Source: Acidimicrobiales bacterium (GTDB lineage: Bacteria; Actinomycetota; Acidimicrobiia; Acidimicrobiales; Iamiaceae). Taken from it: DNA of 64,000 bases. Made by a program: the position numbers and the translations under genes. Location of the stretch: positions 214,511 to 278,510 of the forward strand of contig JAUJOW010000001.1 in NCBI GenBank assembly GCA_030447445.1, in the 5' to 3' direction. This document shows positions 9,629 through 17,502 of this stretch, piece after piece. Each line of letters opens with the position of its first letter. The stretch's first letter is position 1. Below the pieces are notes generated by a model. That model made no database searches, had not been told where the DNA came from, and saw only the letters and a list, made by a program, of their open reading frames with translations.

Positions 9629-11065
9629 CTACCCGGCGACGACGGGGATGCGGGTGCGGTGGCGGGGGGCCGCCGTGACGGTGACGAGGTCACCCCGGAG
9701 GTGGTGGGCGCCGGCGGCGGTGACCATCACATCGGCGAACGTGCCCGGCCGGAGGGGCGGGTCGGCTACGAAGTGGACGAGCTTGTTCTGCCGGGTGCGG
9801 CCGGTGGTGACGTCGGGGTCCTTGCGGGACGGGCCTTCGACCACTACCTCCTCCACCCGGCCGACACGAGCCTGATGCCGGGCCCGAGCCGTCCGCTCGA
9901 CCACCACGCGAAGCCGCTCGAAGCGCTCGGCGCAGACCGCCGGGGCGATGAAGGATTCGGTGCGAGCGGCGGCCTCGGTACCGGGGCGGAGTGAGTAGAT
10001 GAAGGTGTAGGCGCTGTCGTAGCCGGCCTCAGCGGCCACCTCGAGCGTGCGCTCGAAGTCGTCGTCGGTCTCACCGGGGAAGCCGACGATGATGTCGGTG
10101 GTCACGGCCAGCTCCGGTATGGCGGCCCGGGCGGCGGCGAGCCGCTCGAGGTAGCGATCGGCGGTGTACCCACGGTGCATGGCGGCGAGGACCCGATCGC
10201 TGCCCGCCTGCAGCGGGAGGTGGAGGTGCTCGCAGACCGCCGGGGTGGTGGCCATGGCCTCGATGGTCTCGGGCCGCAGGTCCTTCGGGTGCGGGCTCGT
10301 GTACCGGACCCTGCGGATGCCGTCGACCGCACCCACCGCCCGCAGGAGGTCGGCGAACCGGGGGCGGACGGCAACGTCGGCGCCGGCCCGCCGCTCGGCC
10401 AGGGCGAGGTCGCGGCCATAGGAGTTCACGTTCTGGCCGAGCAGGGTGACCTCGACCACGCCGTCCTCGGCCAGGCGGCGGATCTCGGCGATCAGGTCGG
10501 CGAACGGGCGGCTGATCTCGGGTCCCCGCACGGCGGGCACGATGCAGAACGCGCATTGGTTGTCGCACCCGATCTGGATGGTGACCCAAGCGGCGTGGCC
10601 CTGGGCCCGGCGGGCGGGCAGCGCCGAGGGGAAGGCCTCGTGGTCCTCGGCGACGGCGGCGTCGAGGATCTCGGTGACCGGGCCGTGCTCCCGGGCCTGG
10701 CGGAGGAGGGTGGCCGCCCGGCCGACGTTGTGGGTGCCGAACACGACGTCGACGTGAGGAGCTCGGCGCCGGATGAGGTCGCCGTCCTTCTGGGCGAGGC
10801 AGCCGCCCACCACGATCTCGAGCCCGGGCCGGCACGCCTTCAGCGACTTCAGGTGGCCGAGGGTGCCGTAGAGCTTGTTGTCGGCGTTCTCCCTGATGCA
10901 GCAGGTGTTGAGGACGACCACGTCGGCGTCGTCGATGCCGGTGGCGGCCTCCATGCCGTCGGCCTCGAGCAGGCCGGCGATGCGCTCGGAGTCGTGTTCG
11001 TTCATCTGGCAGCCGAACGTGCGAATGGCGAACCGCGGCGGCGCACCAGCGTCGGAGTCGGACAT
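9629..11065 (-). CDS. miaB: tRNA-2-methylthio-N6-dimethylallyladenosine synthase
   Basis: Radical-SAM methylthiotransferase acting on i6A37 made by MiaA. About 478 residues. The N-terminal UPF0004 domain has FGCQMNEHDSE, VLNTCCIRENAD and VVGGCLAQKDG (auxiliary cluster cysteines). The radical-SAM CxxxCxxC is CDNQCAFC. The C-terminal TRAM domain includes VVVEGPSRKDP and GRTRQNKLVHF. I chose the ATG at 11065 (SDSDAG) because TACCGT lies 7 nt upstream, a leaderless arrangement; a GTG nine nt earlier is an alternative. Confidence 0.96.
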   Translation of the reverse strand: MSDSDAGAPPRFAIRTFGCQMNEHDSERIAGLLEADGMEAATGIDDADVVVLNTCCIRENADNKLYGTLGHLKSLKACRPGLEIVVGGCLAQKDGDLIRRRAPHVDVVFGTHNVGRAATLLRQAREHGPVTEILDAAVAEDHEAFPSALPARRAQGHAAWVTIQIGCDNQCAFCIVPAVRGPEISRPFADLIAEIRRLAEDGVVEVTLLGQNVNSYGRDLALAERRAGADVAVRPRFADLLRAVGAVDGIRRVRYTSPHPKDLRPETIEAMATTPAVCEHLHLPLQAGSDRVLAAMHRGYTADRYLERLAAARAAIPELAVTTDIIVGFPGETDDDFERTLEVAAEAGYDSAYTFIYSLRPGTEAAARTESFIAPAVCAERFERLRVVVERTARARHQARVGRVEEVVVEGPSRKDPDVTTGRTRQNKLVHFVADPPLRPGTFADVMVTAAGAHHLRGDLVTVTAAPRHRTRIPVVAG

Positions 11066-11101
11066 CGCCGTCACGGTACTGCGGCGCTACGGTGCGCCCG
11101 G
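11066..11101. promoter_or_regulatory. Divergent leaderless promoters of miaB and lipoprotein gene
   Basis: The 36-nt gap holds TACCGT on the minus strand, 7 nt before the miaB ATG, and TACGGT on the plus strand (11090-11095), 6 nt before the ATG at 11102. Neither gene has a clear ribosome-binding site. Confidence 0.5.
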
Positions 11102-11845
11102 ATGGAGATCATGCAGGACGAGCGACGACCGTGGCGCCGCTGGCGACTGCTCGTGCTCGCGCTCACCGCCGCCCTGCTGGCCTCGGCCTGCCAGTCACGG
11201 CTCGTGCTGACCTATGACGCGTCGAGTGGGACCGGCCAACGCACGGCCGTGCTCACCCCCGAGGGCCGCGACGCGTACACCTTCGCCAGCTCGGCGGGGG
11301 CGATGGACGCTCGGGCCCTCGACTCCAACCAGGGCGGCAACCTGCGGACGGTCTTCTGGCCCGACGGAGCGCCAGCGGTCACCGACAGCCAGTCCTGTGC
11401 GGTGTGGACGTCGCAGCGGGGCGACATCGTCCAGCAGGGGGCGGCGCTGCGGATCCAGGCCGGCTTCGGGCGGGTACGGGCCCTGACGGTGACCAAGAAC
11501 ATCTATTACGGGGCCAGCTGGATCTTCAACTTCCACACCTGGGACACGACACGACCGGTCGCCTTCGAGAGCTTCGGCGCGGTGGAGCTGCCGCGGTTCC
11601 GGTACGGCAACGCCACCGTCCCCCTGCCCTGGCACTTCTGCGCCCGGGTGGAGGGCAACGCCATGGAGTTCAAGGTGTGGCGCTACGGCGAGCGCGAGCC
11701 GGCCTGGGGCGATCGCTCCTACGGGGGACGGGCCACGGTGCCGGGTGGTTGGGGGTCGCAGGGGACGGCGGGCTGGTACATCGGCCACCTTCGGGCCGGG
11801 GACTCGGCCCGCTTCGACGGCCTCCGCACCTGGCGCTACGGGTAG
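11102..11845 (+). CDS. Putative secreted lipoprotein of unknown function
   Basis: 247 residues. A basic N-terminus (RRPWRRWR) is followed by a hydrophobic stretch, LLVLALTAALLASAC, ending in a lipobox (LASAC), so a signal-peptidase II lipoprotein is predicted on the outer face of the membrane. The mature part has several tryptophan/tyrosine-rich segments (YYGASWIFNFHTWD, GTAGWYIGHLRAG) suggestive of a beta-rich or carbohydrate-binding-like fold, possibly a concanavalin-type lectin. I do not recognise the family. Its 3' end overlaps the convergent spoVS-like gene by 10 nt. Confidence 0.75.
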   Translation: MEIMQDERRPWRRWRLLVLALTAALLASACQSRLVLTYDASSGTGQRTAVLTPEGRDAYTFASSAGAMDARALDSNQGGNLRTVFWPDGAPAVTDSQSCAVWTSQRGDIVQQGAALRIQAGFGRVRALTVTKNIYYGASWIFNFHTWDTTRPVAFESFGAVELPRFRYGNATVPLPWHFCARVEGNAMEFKVWRYGEREPAWGDRSYGGRATVPGGWGSQGTAGWYIGHLRAGDSARFDGLRTWRYG

Positions 11846-12225
11846 GCGCCTCGCGCCACCTGAGCGCCGGCCGAGTCACAGAGGAGCCCTCGCGCCGACG
11901 ATCCGGGCGCCGACACAGTGCGCTCATCCGACACCGGAGCGACGGCGCTGTCGGACGGGGCGCGGACCCTGTCCTCGATGGACAGGCGGATGGCGGTCCG
12001 CCGCTCACCGTCGATGACGATGTCGGCGAAGCCGGGAACGCAGACGAGGTCGATGCCGGCGTCGGTCAGGTAGCCGCGGGCGATGGCGACTGCCTTGATG
12101 GCCTGGTTCAGGGCGCCGGCCCCCACCACCTGCACCTGGACCGCACCAGACTGGCGGACGACCCCGGCCATGGCCCCGGCGACGGAGTTGGGGTTGGACT
12201 TGGTCGAGACCTTGAGCGTTTCCAT
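11836..12225 (-). CDS. spoVS: SpoVS-family protein with C-terminal extension
   Basis: The first ~86 residues are a clear stage V sporulation protein S (Alba-like nucleic-acid-binding) domain: METLKVSTKSNPNSVAGAMA, VVGAGALNQAIKAVAIARG and FADIVIDGERRTAIRLSIE. In Bacillus SpoVS influences sporulation; in non-sporulating bacteria its role is unknown. Here a ~43-residue low-complexity tail rich in Ser/Ala (DSAVAPVSDERTVSAPGSSA) follows the domain, which is unusual because SpoVS is normally only the core. ATG at 12225 chosen because the family begins METLKVS. It lies 68 nt downstream of recA, so co-transcription is likely. Confidence 0.88.
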   Translation of the reverse strand: METLKVSTKSNPNSVAGAMAGVVRQSGAVQVQVVGAGALNQAIKAVAIARGYLTDAGIDLVCVPGFADIVIDGERRTAIRLSIEDRVRAPSDSAVAPVSDERTVSAPGSSARGLLCDSAGAQVARGAYP

Positions 12226-12293
12226 GGAGCCCCATCCGCGTGACGTGACATGGGCCTGGTTCGACGCCACCGGCCGGTTCCCCTTCCCGACCG

Positions 12294-13892
12294 TCACTCC
12301 AAGGTGATCGGCTCGTCGTCGGCGTCGGTCATGGTGTCGGCGACGGCCGCGTCGGTGTCCTTGGCGCCGATGCCCATCTGCTGGCGGACCCGCTCGGAGA
12401 TCTCGACCATCACCTCGGGGTTGTCGACCAGGAACACCTTGGCGTTCTCACGGCCCTGGCCGAGCTGCTCGCCCTCGTAGGTGTACCAAGCCCCCGACTT
12501 CTTCACGAAGCCCAGGTCGACACCGATGTCGATGAGCGATCCTTCCCGGCTGATGCCCTTGCTGTACATGATGTCGAACTCGGCCTGCCGGAACGGCGGG
12601 GCCACCTTGTTCTTCACCACCTTGACGCGTGTGCGGTTGCCGACCACCTCGACGCCGTCCTTGATCGACTCGATGCGGCGGATGTCGAGCCGCACCGACG
12701 AGTAGAACTTGAGCGCCCGCCCCCCAGGGGTTGTCTCCGGGCTGTTGTGGACCATCGCACCACCGGCGAAGTAGTTGTGGCTGCCTTCCACCTCGATGTC
12801 GAACCGGTGCGTCTGGCCATTCGCGGCCGGACGGGCCTCGATCCCCGTGATCGGCAACGGCAGCAACTCTCGGCGCATCGGCGCGAACACCGGCTCGGCG
12901 GCGAACCGCCCCCGATATCTGGGGAGCAGCTTGTACTGCATCGAGGGGTGGACCAACGGTGCGATGAGGGCATGGAGCTTGGCCGTCTCGTCCTTGGCGA
13001 AGATCAGGCGCGCCTTCTTGCCTGCCCCCCGTTCGACGAGTGCGGGCCGGAGGTCCCAGGTGTCGGCGAGGTAGGACACCAACCGGCGGCGGGTGTCGGG
13101 CGACATGGCCTCGACGCAGATCTCGGAGCGGCCGCTGCCATCCTTGGTGCGCTCTTGCAGGCCCTTGGCGCGTGAGGCGAACGTGCCGTCGTCCATGTAC
13201 CAGACGGCGAGCGACAGCGGGGTCAGCTGCTTGAGGTAGTCCTCGCTCAGCACCTTCTTGCCACCCAGGTAGACGGCGTTGCGCAGCTCGGCCAGCTCGG
13301 CCAACGGCTGCACGTCGTGGAAGACGGCCCCTTTGGCGTTGGTCGACCGGCAGACGGCGAGGTTGGCGAAGAGCGAGGCCTTCCAGTCGCCGTAGGCCGC
13401 CTGCTTGGCGCCGTGACCCCAACGGAGCCGGGCGCTGTGACCGCTCTTCGTCGGTGAGAGCGCGCTGTCCCCCATGAGGCCCCCGAGGACGACCTCCCAC
13501 TGGAGGTCGGACAGGTGGTGGGGCACCGAGCGCATCACCCGGTCTCCGACCCGCAGCTCCTGTGCCTCCCGCCAACCCCCCGGCGTCATGATCTGGTGGT
13601 TGGGCGTGCAGGCGATAGAGGCCGCTTGCCCGCGACCCTCGACCCGAGGGAGGGAGATGTGGAGGAACTGGTCGGCGGGACCGTTGTCGAACCAGTTCAC
13701 GACCTTGCGGGGGACGATCGCGCCCGAGTCGAAGTCGTAGGACAGGACCTCGACCGGGAGCTTCTGGTCGACGATCTTGCCGATCCGCTCCTGGGTGCCA
13801 TCGGCGAGGCGGGACTTGTTCAGGTTGGCGGTCAGCTTGCGTAGGGCCTGGGACATGAGGCGGGCCTGGAGGCCGACGTGGGTGTCGCCCAT
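12294..13892 (-). CDS. recA: RecA, C-terminal portion containing an intein (frame-intact part)
   Basis: Homologous-recombination ATPase and LexA co-protease. This uninterrupted segment starts at RecA residues [20 protein letters not shown], runs into a ~356-residue intein, and resumes with [20 protein letters not shown], then the C-terminal RecA region ([38 protein letters not shown]). The upstream N-extein lacks the expected ~20 residues between NKS and the intein (the NQLREKIGVMFG part), which looks like an in-frame deletion. The 5' part of the gene is interrupted (see 13893-14309). The acidic C-terminal tail is normal. Confidence 0.9.
   Translation of the reverse strand: MGDTHVGLQARLMSQALRKLTANLNKSRLADGTQERIGKIVDQKLPVEVLSYDFDSGAIVPRKVVNWFDNGPADQFLHISLPRVEGRGQAASIACTPNHQIMTPGGWREAQELRVGDRVMRSVPHHLSDLQWEVVLGGLMGDSALSPTKSGHSARLRWGHGAKQAAYGDWKASLFANLAVCRSTNAKGAVFHDVQPLAELAELRNAVYLGGKKVLSEDYLKQLTPLSLAVWYMDDGTFASRAKGLQERTKDGSGRSEICVEAMSPDTRRRLVSYLADTWDLRPALVERGAGKKARLIFAKDETAKLHALIAPLVHPSMQYKLLPRYRGRFAAEPVFAPMRRELLPLPITGIEARPAANGQTHRFDIEVEGSHNYFAGGAMVHNSPETTPGGRALKFYSSVRLDIRRIESIKDGVEVVGNRTRVKVVKNKVAPPFRQAEFDIMYSKGISREGSLIDIGVDLGFVKKSGAWYTYEGEQLGQGRENAKVFLVDNPEVMVEISERVRQQMGIGAKDTDAAVADTMTDADDEPITLE
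12744..13811 (-). mobile_element. RecA intein with LAGLIDADG homing endonuclease
   Basis: Protein-splicing element of about 356 residues. Block A-like [14 protein letters not shown], block B with the splicing Thr-x-x-His ([13 protein letters not shown]), LAGLIDADG-type helices ([10 protein letters not shown] and [10 protein letters not shown]), and a C-terminal block [12 protein letters not shown] followed by Ser. The C-terminal junction HN/S before PETT corresponds to the insertion point known for the Mycobacterium leprae RecA intein rather than the M. tuberculosis one. The expected first residue (Cys or Ser) is not visible: Arg stands there, next to the apparent deletion in the N-extein. 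Confidence 0.85.
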
Positions 13893-14309
13893 GTCGCCCT
13901 CGATCTCGGCCCGGGGGTGAGGGCGGCCACCGAGTCGATGACCACGACGTCGAGCGCGCCGGAGCGCACCAACATGTCGGTGATCTCGAGGGCCTGCTCA
14001 CCGGTGTCGGGCTGGGAGATGAGCAGCTCGTCGATGTCGACGCCGATGTAGCCGGCGTGATTGGCGTGCTCGGCGTCGATGTAGGCGCAGATGCCGCCGT
14101 TGCGCTGCCTCGGCCACCACGTGCATGGCCAGGGTGGACTTGCCTGAGCAGCTCGACCACTCGCCCCCGGGGCATGCCCCGACGCCGAGGGCGATGTCGA
14201 GGGCGAGGGGCCGGTGCCTCCACCGCGATCCCTTCTCGCCCATCTTCATGACCGAGCCCTTGCCGAACTGCTGGCTCATGGCCATGTCGAGTGCCTTGTC
14301 TCGTTCCAC
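13893..14309 (-). pseudogene. recA: RecA 5' part, frame broken by several small deletions
   Basis: Starts at a GTG with AAAGGA 6 nt upstream: [55 protein letters not shown] and [20 protein letters not shown] occur in order but in changing frames. Missing pieces include the three residues usually between MSQ and QFGKG, and the start of Walker A (GPES). One shift near 13910 is a single missing C in a C-run before GGGCC; another near 14105 is a 2-base loss in GCGC. Real recA loss is unlikely given the intact promoters and 3' half, so consensus error is favoured. Confidence 0.8.
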
Positions 14310-14370
14310 CGGGGTTCCTTTCGAGCGGTGCATGTGCATCGTGTTGCGGGGCGCGAGGTGATGTCGTTGG

Positions 14371-14393
14371 ACTCTACGGAGGGGGTGTGACAG
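14371..14393 (-). promoter_or_regulatory. PafBC/RecA-ND-type promoter (P1) of recA
   Basis: Minus-strand CTGTCACAC (14385-14393), exactly 8 nt, then TAGAGT (14371-14376). This fits the mycobacterial LexA-independent DNA-damage promoter TTGTCRGTG-N8-TANNNT. The HNH gene at 33.4 kb has the same element. Confidence 0.7.
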
Positions 14394-14411
14394 CCAGGCC
14401 GTCGGGATGAC

Positions 14412-14435
14412 ACTGTAGTTCCGAACGCCCGTTCG
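14412..14435 (-). promoter_or_regulatory. LexA box and SOS promoter (P2) of recA
   Basis: CGAACGCCCGTTCG at 14422-14435 is a perfect core match to the actinobacterial SOS box (CGAAC-N4-GTTCG). On the minus strand TACAGT (14412-14417) follows as a -10, so LexA bound here would cover the -35 region. Lying upstream of P1, it reproduces the two-promoter layout of mycobacterial recA. Confidence 0.8.
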
Positions 14436-14459
14436 TTCAAGGATGGCAGGCTTGAGCTA

Positions 14460-15330
14460 CCGGTCGGGCGAGGGACCTCGTGCAGCAGCAGCGGCTGGCC
14501 GGTGAGGTAGCGGGCCAGGTTGGTTCGGAACAGGTCAGCCAGCCGAGCGACCCGGCCGTGGCCGGAGGCGGCGTCGTGAGGGGTGAGCACGGCGCGCCAG
14601 AAGGGGTGGCCGGCCGACGGTTCTTCCCGGGTGACGTCGAGGACCGCCACCTCGGGATGCCCCGATCGAGCGCCGCGACCTCGTCGACGAAGCTCCCCCG
14701 GGCGATGTTGACGAGGATCGACCAGGCGCATGGCGGCGAGGAAGGTGGCGTCGACGAGCCGACTCTGGCCGCCGTCCCGGGCGCCGCCGCCCATCGGCGC
14801 CTCCCGCCAGCTCGACGAGCCGGTCGGGGTGGCCACGTGGTCGACCGGCTCGTCGCCGCTGGGGTGGCGACGCACCCCCGAAGGCCTTGGCCCGCACTGC
14901 CACCGCTGACCCGATGGCCCCGACCCCGACGATGAGCCACGATGAGCCGAGCACCTCGGAACTCGTGGCCCCGCCACTCCTGGAGGTGGTCGAGTACGGC
15001 CGACCACGTGGGGCGGTGGTCGTGACCCGACCCCGGCCGAGGCGCGAAGGCCTGGTCTACGGCCCGGACCCAGGGGTCGCGCTCGTATCGGTGGTCGTCG
15101 AAGGGATGGGTCCCCGCCCCCGGCGACTGCACGGCCGGGTTGGCCACCGCAGCGGTGAAGAACGCCTCCAGGGAGCGCCTTCGGCGAACAGGTCATGGGT
15201 GGCGAAGCAGCGAGCTGGTCGGCCGGTACCGGTCCGGCAGGGCCGGTCGTCATCACCCATCGCCAGCAGGCGGACACTGGGATCGACGGTGGGATGTCGG
15301 AGCGCTCGAGCGTGAAGCGGGACGTCCACC
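14460..15330 (-). pseudogene. D-2-hydroxyacid dehydrogenase-like gene, frame broken
   Basis: Fragments of a D-isomer-specific 2-hydroxyacid dehydrogenase are readable in alternating frames: SSWLIVGVGAIGSAVAVRAK (NAD-binding Rossmann fold), VNIARGSFVDE (the conserved NIARG segment), EVAVLDVTREEP and FRTNLARYLTGQPLLLHEV at the C-terminus. The upstream part reads VANPAVQSPGAGTHPFDDHR. At least four frame changes are needed, as in the neighbouring recA and cinA segments. It probably is one intact gene in the cell; if the sequence is right, it is a pseudogene. Confidence 0.65.
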
Positions 15331-15371
15331 GCCTCACCGTAGGACGAGGCGCAGCCGGTGCCCTCCTCGCT

Positions 15372-15580
15372 TCAGTCGAGCACGTCGGGCTCGGCGGCCA
15401 CGACATGCTCGTGCAGGGGCTGGTAGGTGAACCAGCCAGCGAACGCCCGCTGATCGAGACGTTCAGCGAGGATGGTCGCAGCGGTCCCAGGCGAATGAAC
15501 CACCACGCCGCCTCCTCGACCGACTGCCCAACGGAGCCGTGGTTGCGCAGGATGACAGCTTTCGTGCTGCCGAGGGCCTC
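15372..15580 (-). pseudogene. Class II aldolase/adducin C-terminal fragment
   Basis: EALGSTKAVILRNHG and SVEEAAWWFI (one frame), then AGWFTYQPLHEHVV and a stop after EPDVLD (another frame), match the C-terminal third of class II aldolase/adducin proteins. The N-terminal two thirds, including most zinc ligands, are absent: the fragment joins directly onto the end of cinA. That abrupt junction suggests a larger deletion or a collapsed assembly in addition to a frameshift. Confidence 0.55.
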
Positions 15581-15589
15581 GGCGGGCCA

Positions 15590-16843
15590 GGAGCCGGTGG
15601 CGGAGCAGGTCGAGGGCGGTGATGGCGGCGAACTGGCGGATCCGGTCACGGTCACCGGGCAACCGCAGGTGGACCGAGTCGGCGCCGGTGCCGTCGCCGG
15701 CGCCGTCGAGGGCGAGGCCGACGAACACGGTGCCGGGCGGCTGTCCGTCCTGATCGGCGGGCCCGGCCACGCCGGTGAGCTTGCTGCGGTCCGGCCGACG
15801 TCGGCACCGAGGACCCGACGGCCCCGGCGGCCGCATGGCGGCGGCCGCCTCGCCGCTCACCACCGGGCCCTCGGGGACGTCGAGCAGGTCGTGCTTGACG
15901 TCGCTGGCGTAGGAGACGACCGAACCCCGAGGGAAGAACGAGGACGCCCCCGGGGCCGTGGTCATCCGGGCGCCGATCAGCCCTCCGGTGACCGACTCGG
16001 CCAACCCCAGGGTCAGCCCGTGGGCGTCCAGCAGGGCGCCGACGGCGACCTCCATGGTCTCGTCGTCGCAGCCGAAGACGAGCTCCCCAGCAGCTCCCGT
16101 ACCACCAGCTCCTCGTGTCCGAGGACCTCCCGGCAGCTCGCCTCGTCGGGCCCCTTGGCGGTGAGGCGGACCTTGATCCCCTCCATGCCGCTGGCGAGGA
16201 AGGCGAGGGTGGGGTTGCCCCGCTCGTCGAGCTGGGCGATGCGGTCGGCCAGACGCTCGGCCAGGCCCGACTCGCTCTCGCCCCAGGTGCGCAGGGTGCG
16301 GCTGAGGATCACCGAGGAGGCACCGGCCCGGTGGCGCAGGTCCGGCAGGACGGCCCGTTCCATCATCTCGGTCATCTCGTAGGGCACGCCGGGCACGGCG
16401 TAGACGACCTTGCCGGCGGCGACCGGGCAGATGAGGCCCGGGGCCGTCCCCCGCCGCTGCTCGATGACCGTCGCCCCCTCGGGCACGTCGGCCTGGGCCA
16501 GGTTGTTGTCGGGCATGCGCCGCCCCCGGCTCGCGAACACCTCGGCGATCACCTCGACCAGCGCCGGATCGCGACGGAGCTCGACACCCATGACGGCGGC
16601 CAGGGCATCCCTGGTGATGTCGTCCTGGGTGGGGCCCAGACCTCCGCACACGATCACGGCGTCGCTGCGGTCCAGCGCCGAACGGAGGACCGACATGATG
16701 CGGTCCAGGTTGTCGCCCACCTTGGTCTGGAAGTGCGAGTCGATACCGGCTAGCGCGAGCTGCTCACCGATCCAGGCCGAGTTGGTGTCCACGATCTGGC
16801 CGAGCAGCAGCTCGGTGCCCACGGCCACGACCTCACAGTTCAC
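15590..16843 (-). pseudogene. cinA: CinA-like competence/damage-inducible protein, frame interrupted
   Basis: CinA family: N-terminal molybdopterin-binding-like domain (VAVGTELLLGQIVDTNS, CGGLGPTQDDITRDALA, AVPGVPYEMTEMM) and C-terminal nicotinamide-mononucleotide deamidase domain (LGLAESVTGGLIGARMT, LTGVAGPADQDGQPPGT). The first ~250 codons (16843 down to about 16090) are intact; then one G is missing from a G-run (16085-16088 on the plus strand), and further indels occur near 15.8 kb. The ATG is 77 nt downstream of pgsA. In actinobacteria cinA commonly precedes recA, as here. Intact in the cell if the indels are errors. Confidence 0.82.
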
Positions 16844-16920
16844 CGGGGCACATTACGGCCCCCGCCCGACACCTCGGTCGAGCCGAGCCGGCCCCCGGTG
16901 GGAACCGTGGTCGACCGGGT

Positions 16921-17502
16921 TCAGGCTTCGGCGGCGCTCATGCTGGTGGCAGCGGTGCGGCCGTCGAGCAGGTACTGGGCGCCGGTGACCAGGGTGAGGG
17001 TGACTGCGACCCAGAGGAGCGAGTTGGCGATGAGGCGGTGGTCGACGGTGAGAGGCAGCAGGGCGGCGCCCACGGCCAGCTCCTGCACGACGGTCTTGGC
17101 CTTGGCCAGCGTGCGGGCCGGGACGGCCAGCCCGGTGCGGCCGAGCCGGGTCCGGTAGAGGCTGATGGCCACCTCCCGGACCGTGATGAGGGCGACGGGG
17201 AGAACCCAGAAGCGGTTGGCGGCCACGAGCGCGAACAGGGCGCCGAGCACGAGCACCTTGTCGGCCAGGGGATCGAGGAACGCACCGGAACGGGTGGTGC
17301 CGAAGCGGCGGGCGAGGTTGCCGTCCACGGCGTCGGTGACGGCGAGGGCGATCCAGAAAGACACCGCAAACCACGACGAGGGCTCACGCAGGATCATCAG
17401 GAGGAGCACCGGGGACACGATCAGGCGGATGATGCTCACCCCGTTGGCCGGGGTGATCAGCGCCGAGGGGCCGTACCGGTCGTCGGGCAGTGGCGCCGTC
17501 AC
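16921..17502 (-). CDS. pgsA: CDP-diacylglycerol-glycerol-3-phosphate 3-phosphatidyltransferase
   Basis: Membrane enzyme making phosphatidylglycerophosphate. 193 residues with several hydrophobic helices (SIIRLIVSPVLLLMIL, LIANSLLWVAVTLTLV). The CDP-alcohol phosphatidyltransferase signature D-x2-DG-x2-AR-x8-G-x3-D-x3-D is complete: DAVDGNLARRFGT, then GAFLDPLADK. The start overlaps the rimO stop by 4 nt. rimO-pgsA-cinA-recA is a standard actinobacterial order. Other CDP-alcohol transferases (for example PI-phosphate synthase) are less likely in this context. Confidence 0.9.
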   Translation of the reverse strand: MTAPLPDDRYGPSALITPANGVSIIRLIVSPVLLLMILREPSSWFAVSFWIALAVTDAVDGNLARRFGTTRSGAFLDPLADKVLVLGALFALVAANRFWVLPVALITVREVAISLYRTRLGRTGLAVPARTLAKAKTVVQELAVGAALLPLTVDHRLIANSLLWVAVTLTLVTGAQYLLDGRTAATSMSAAEA

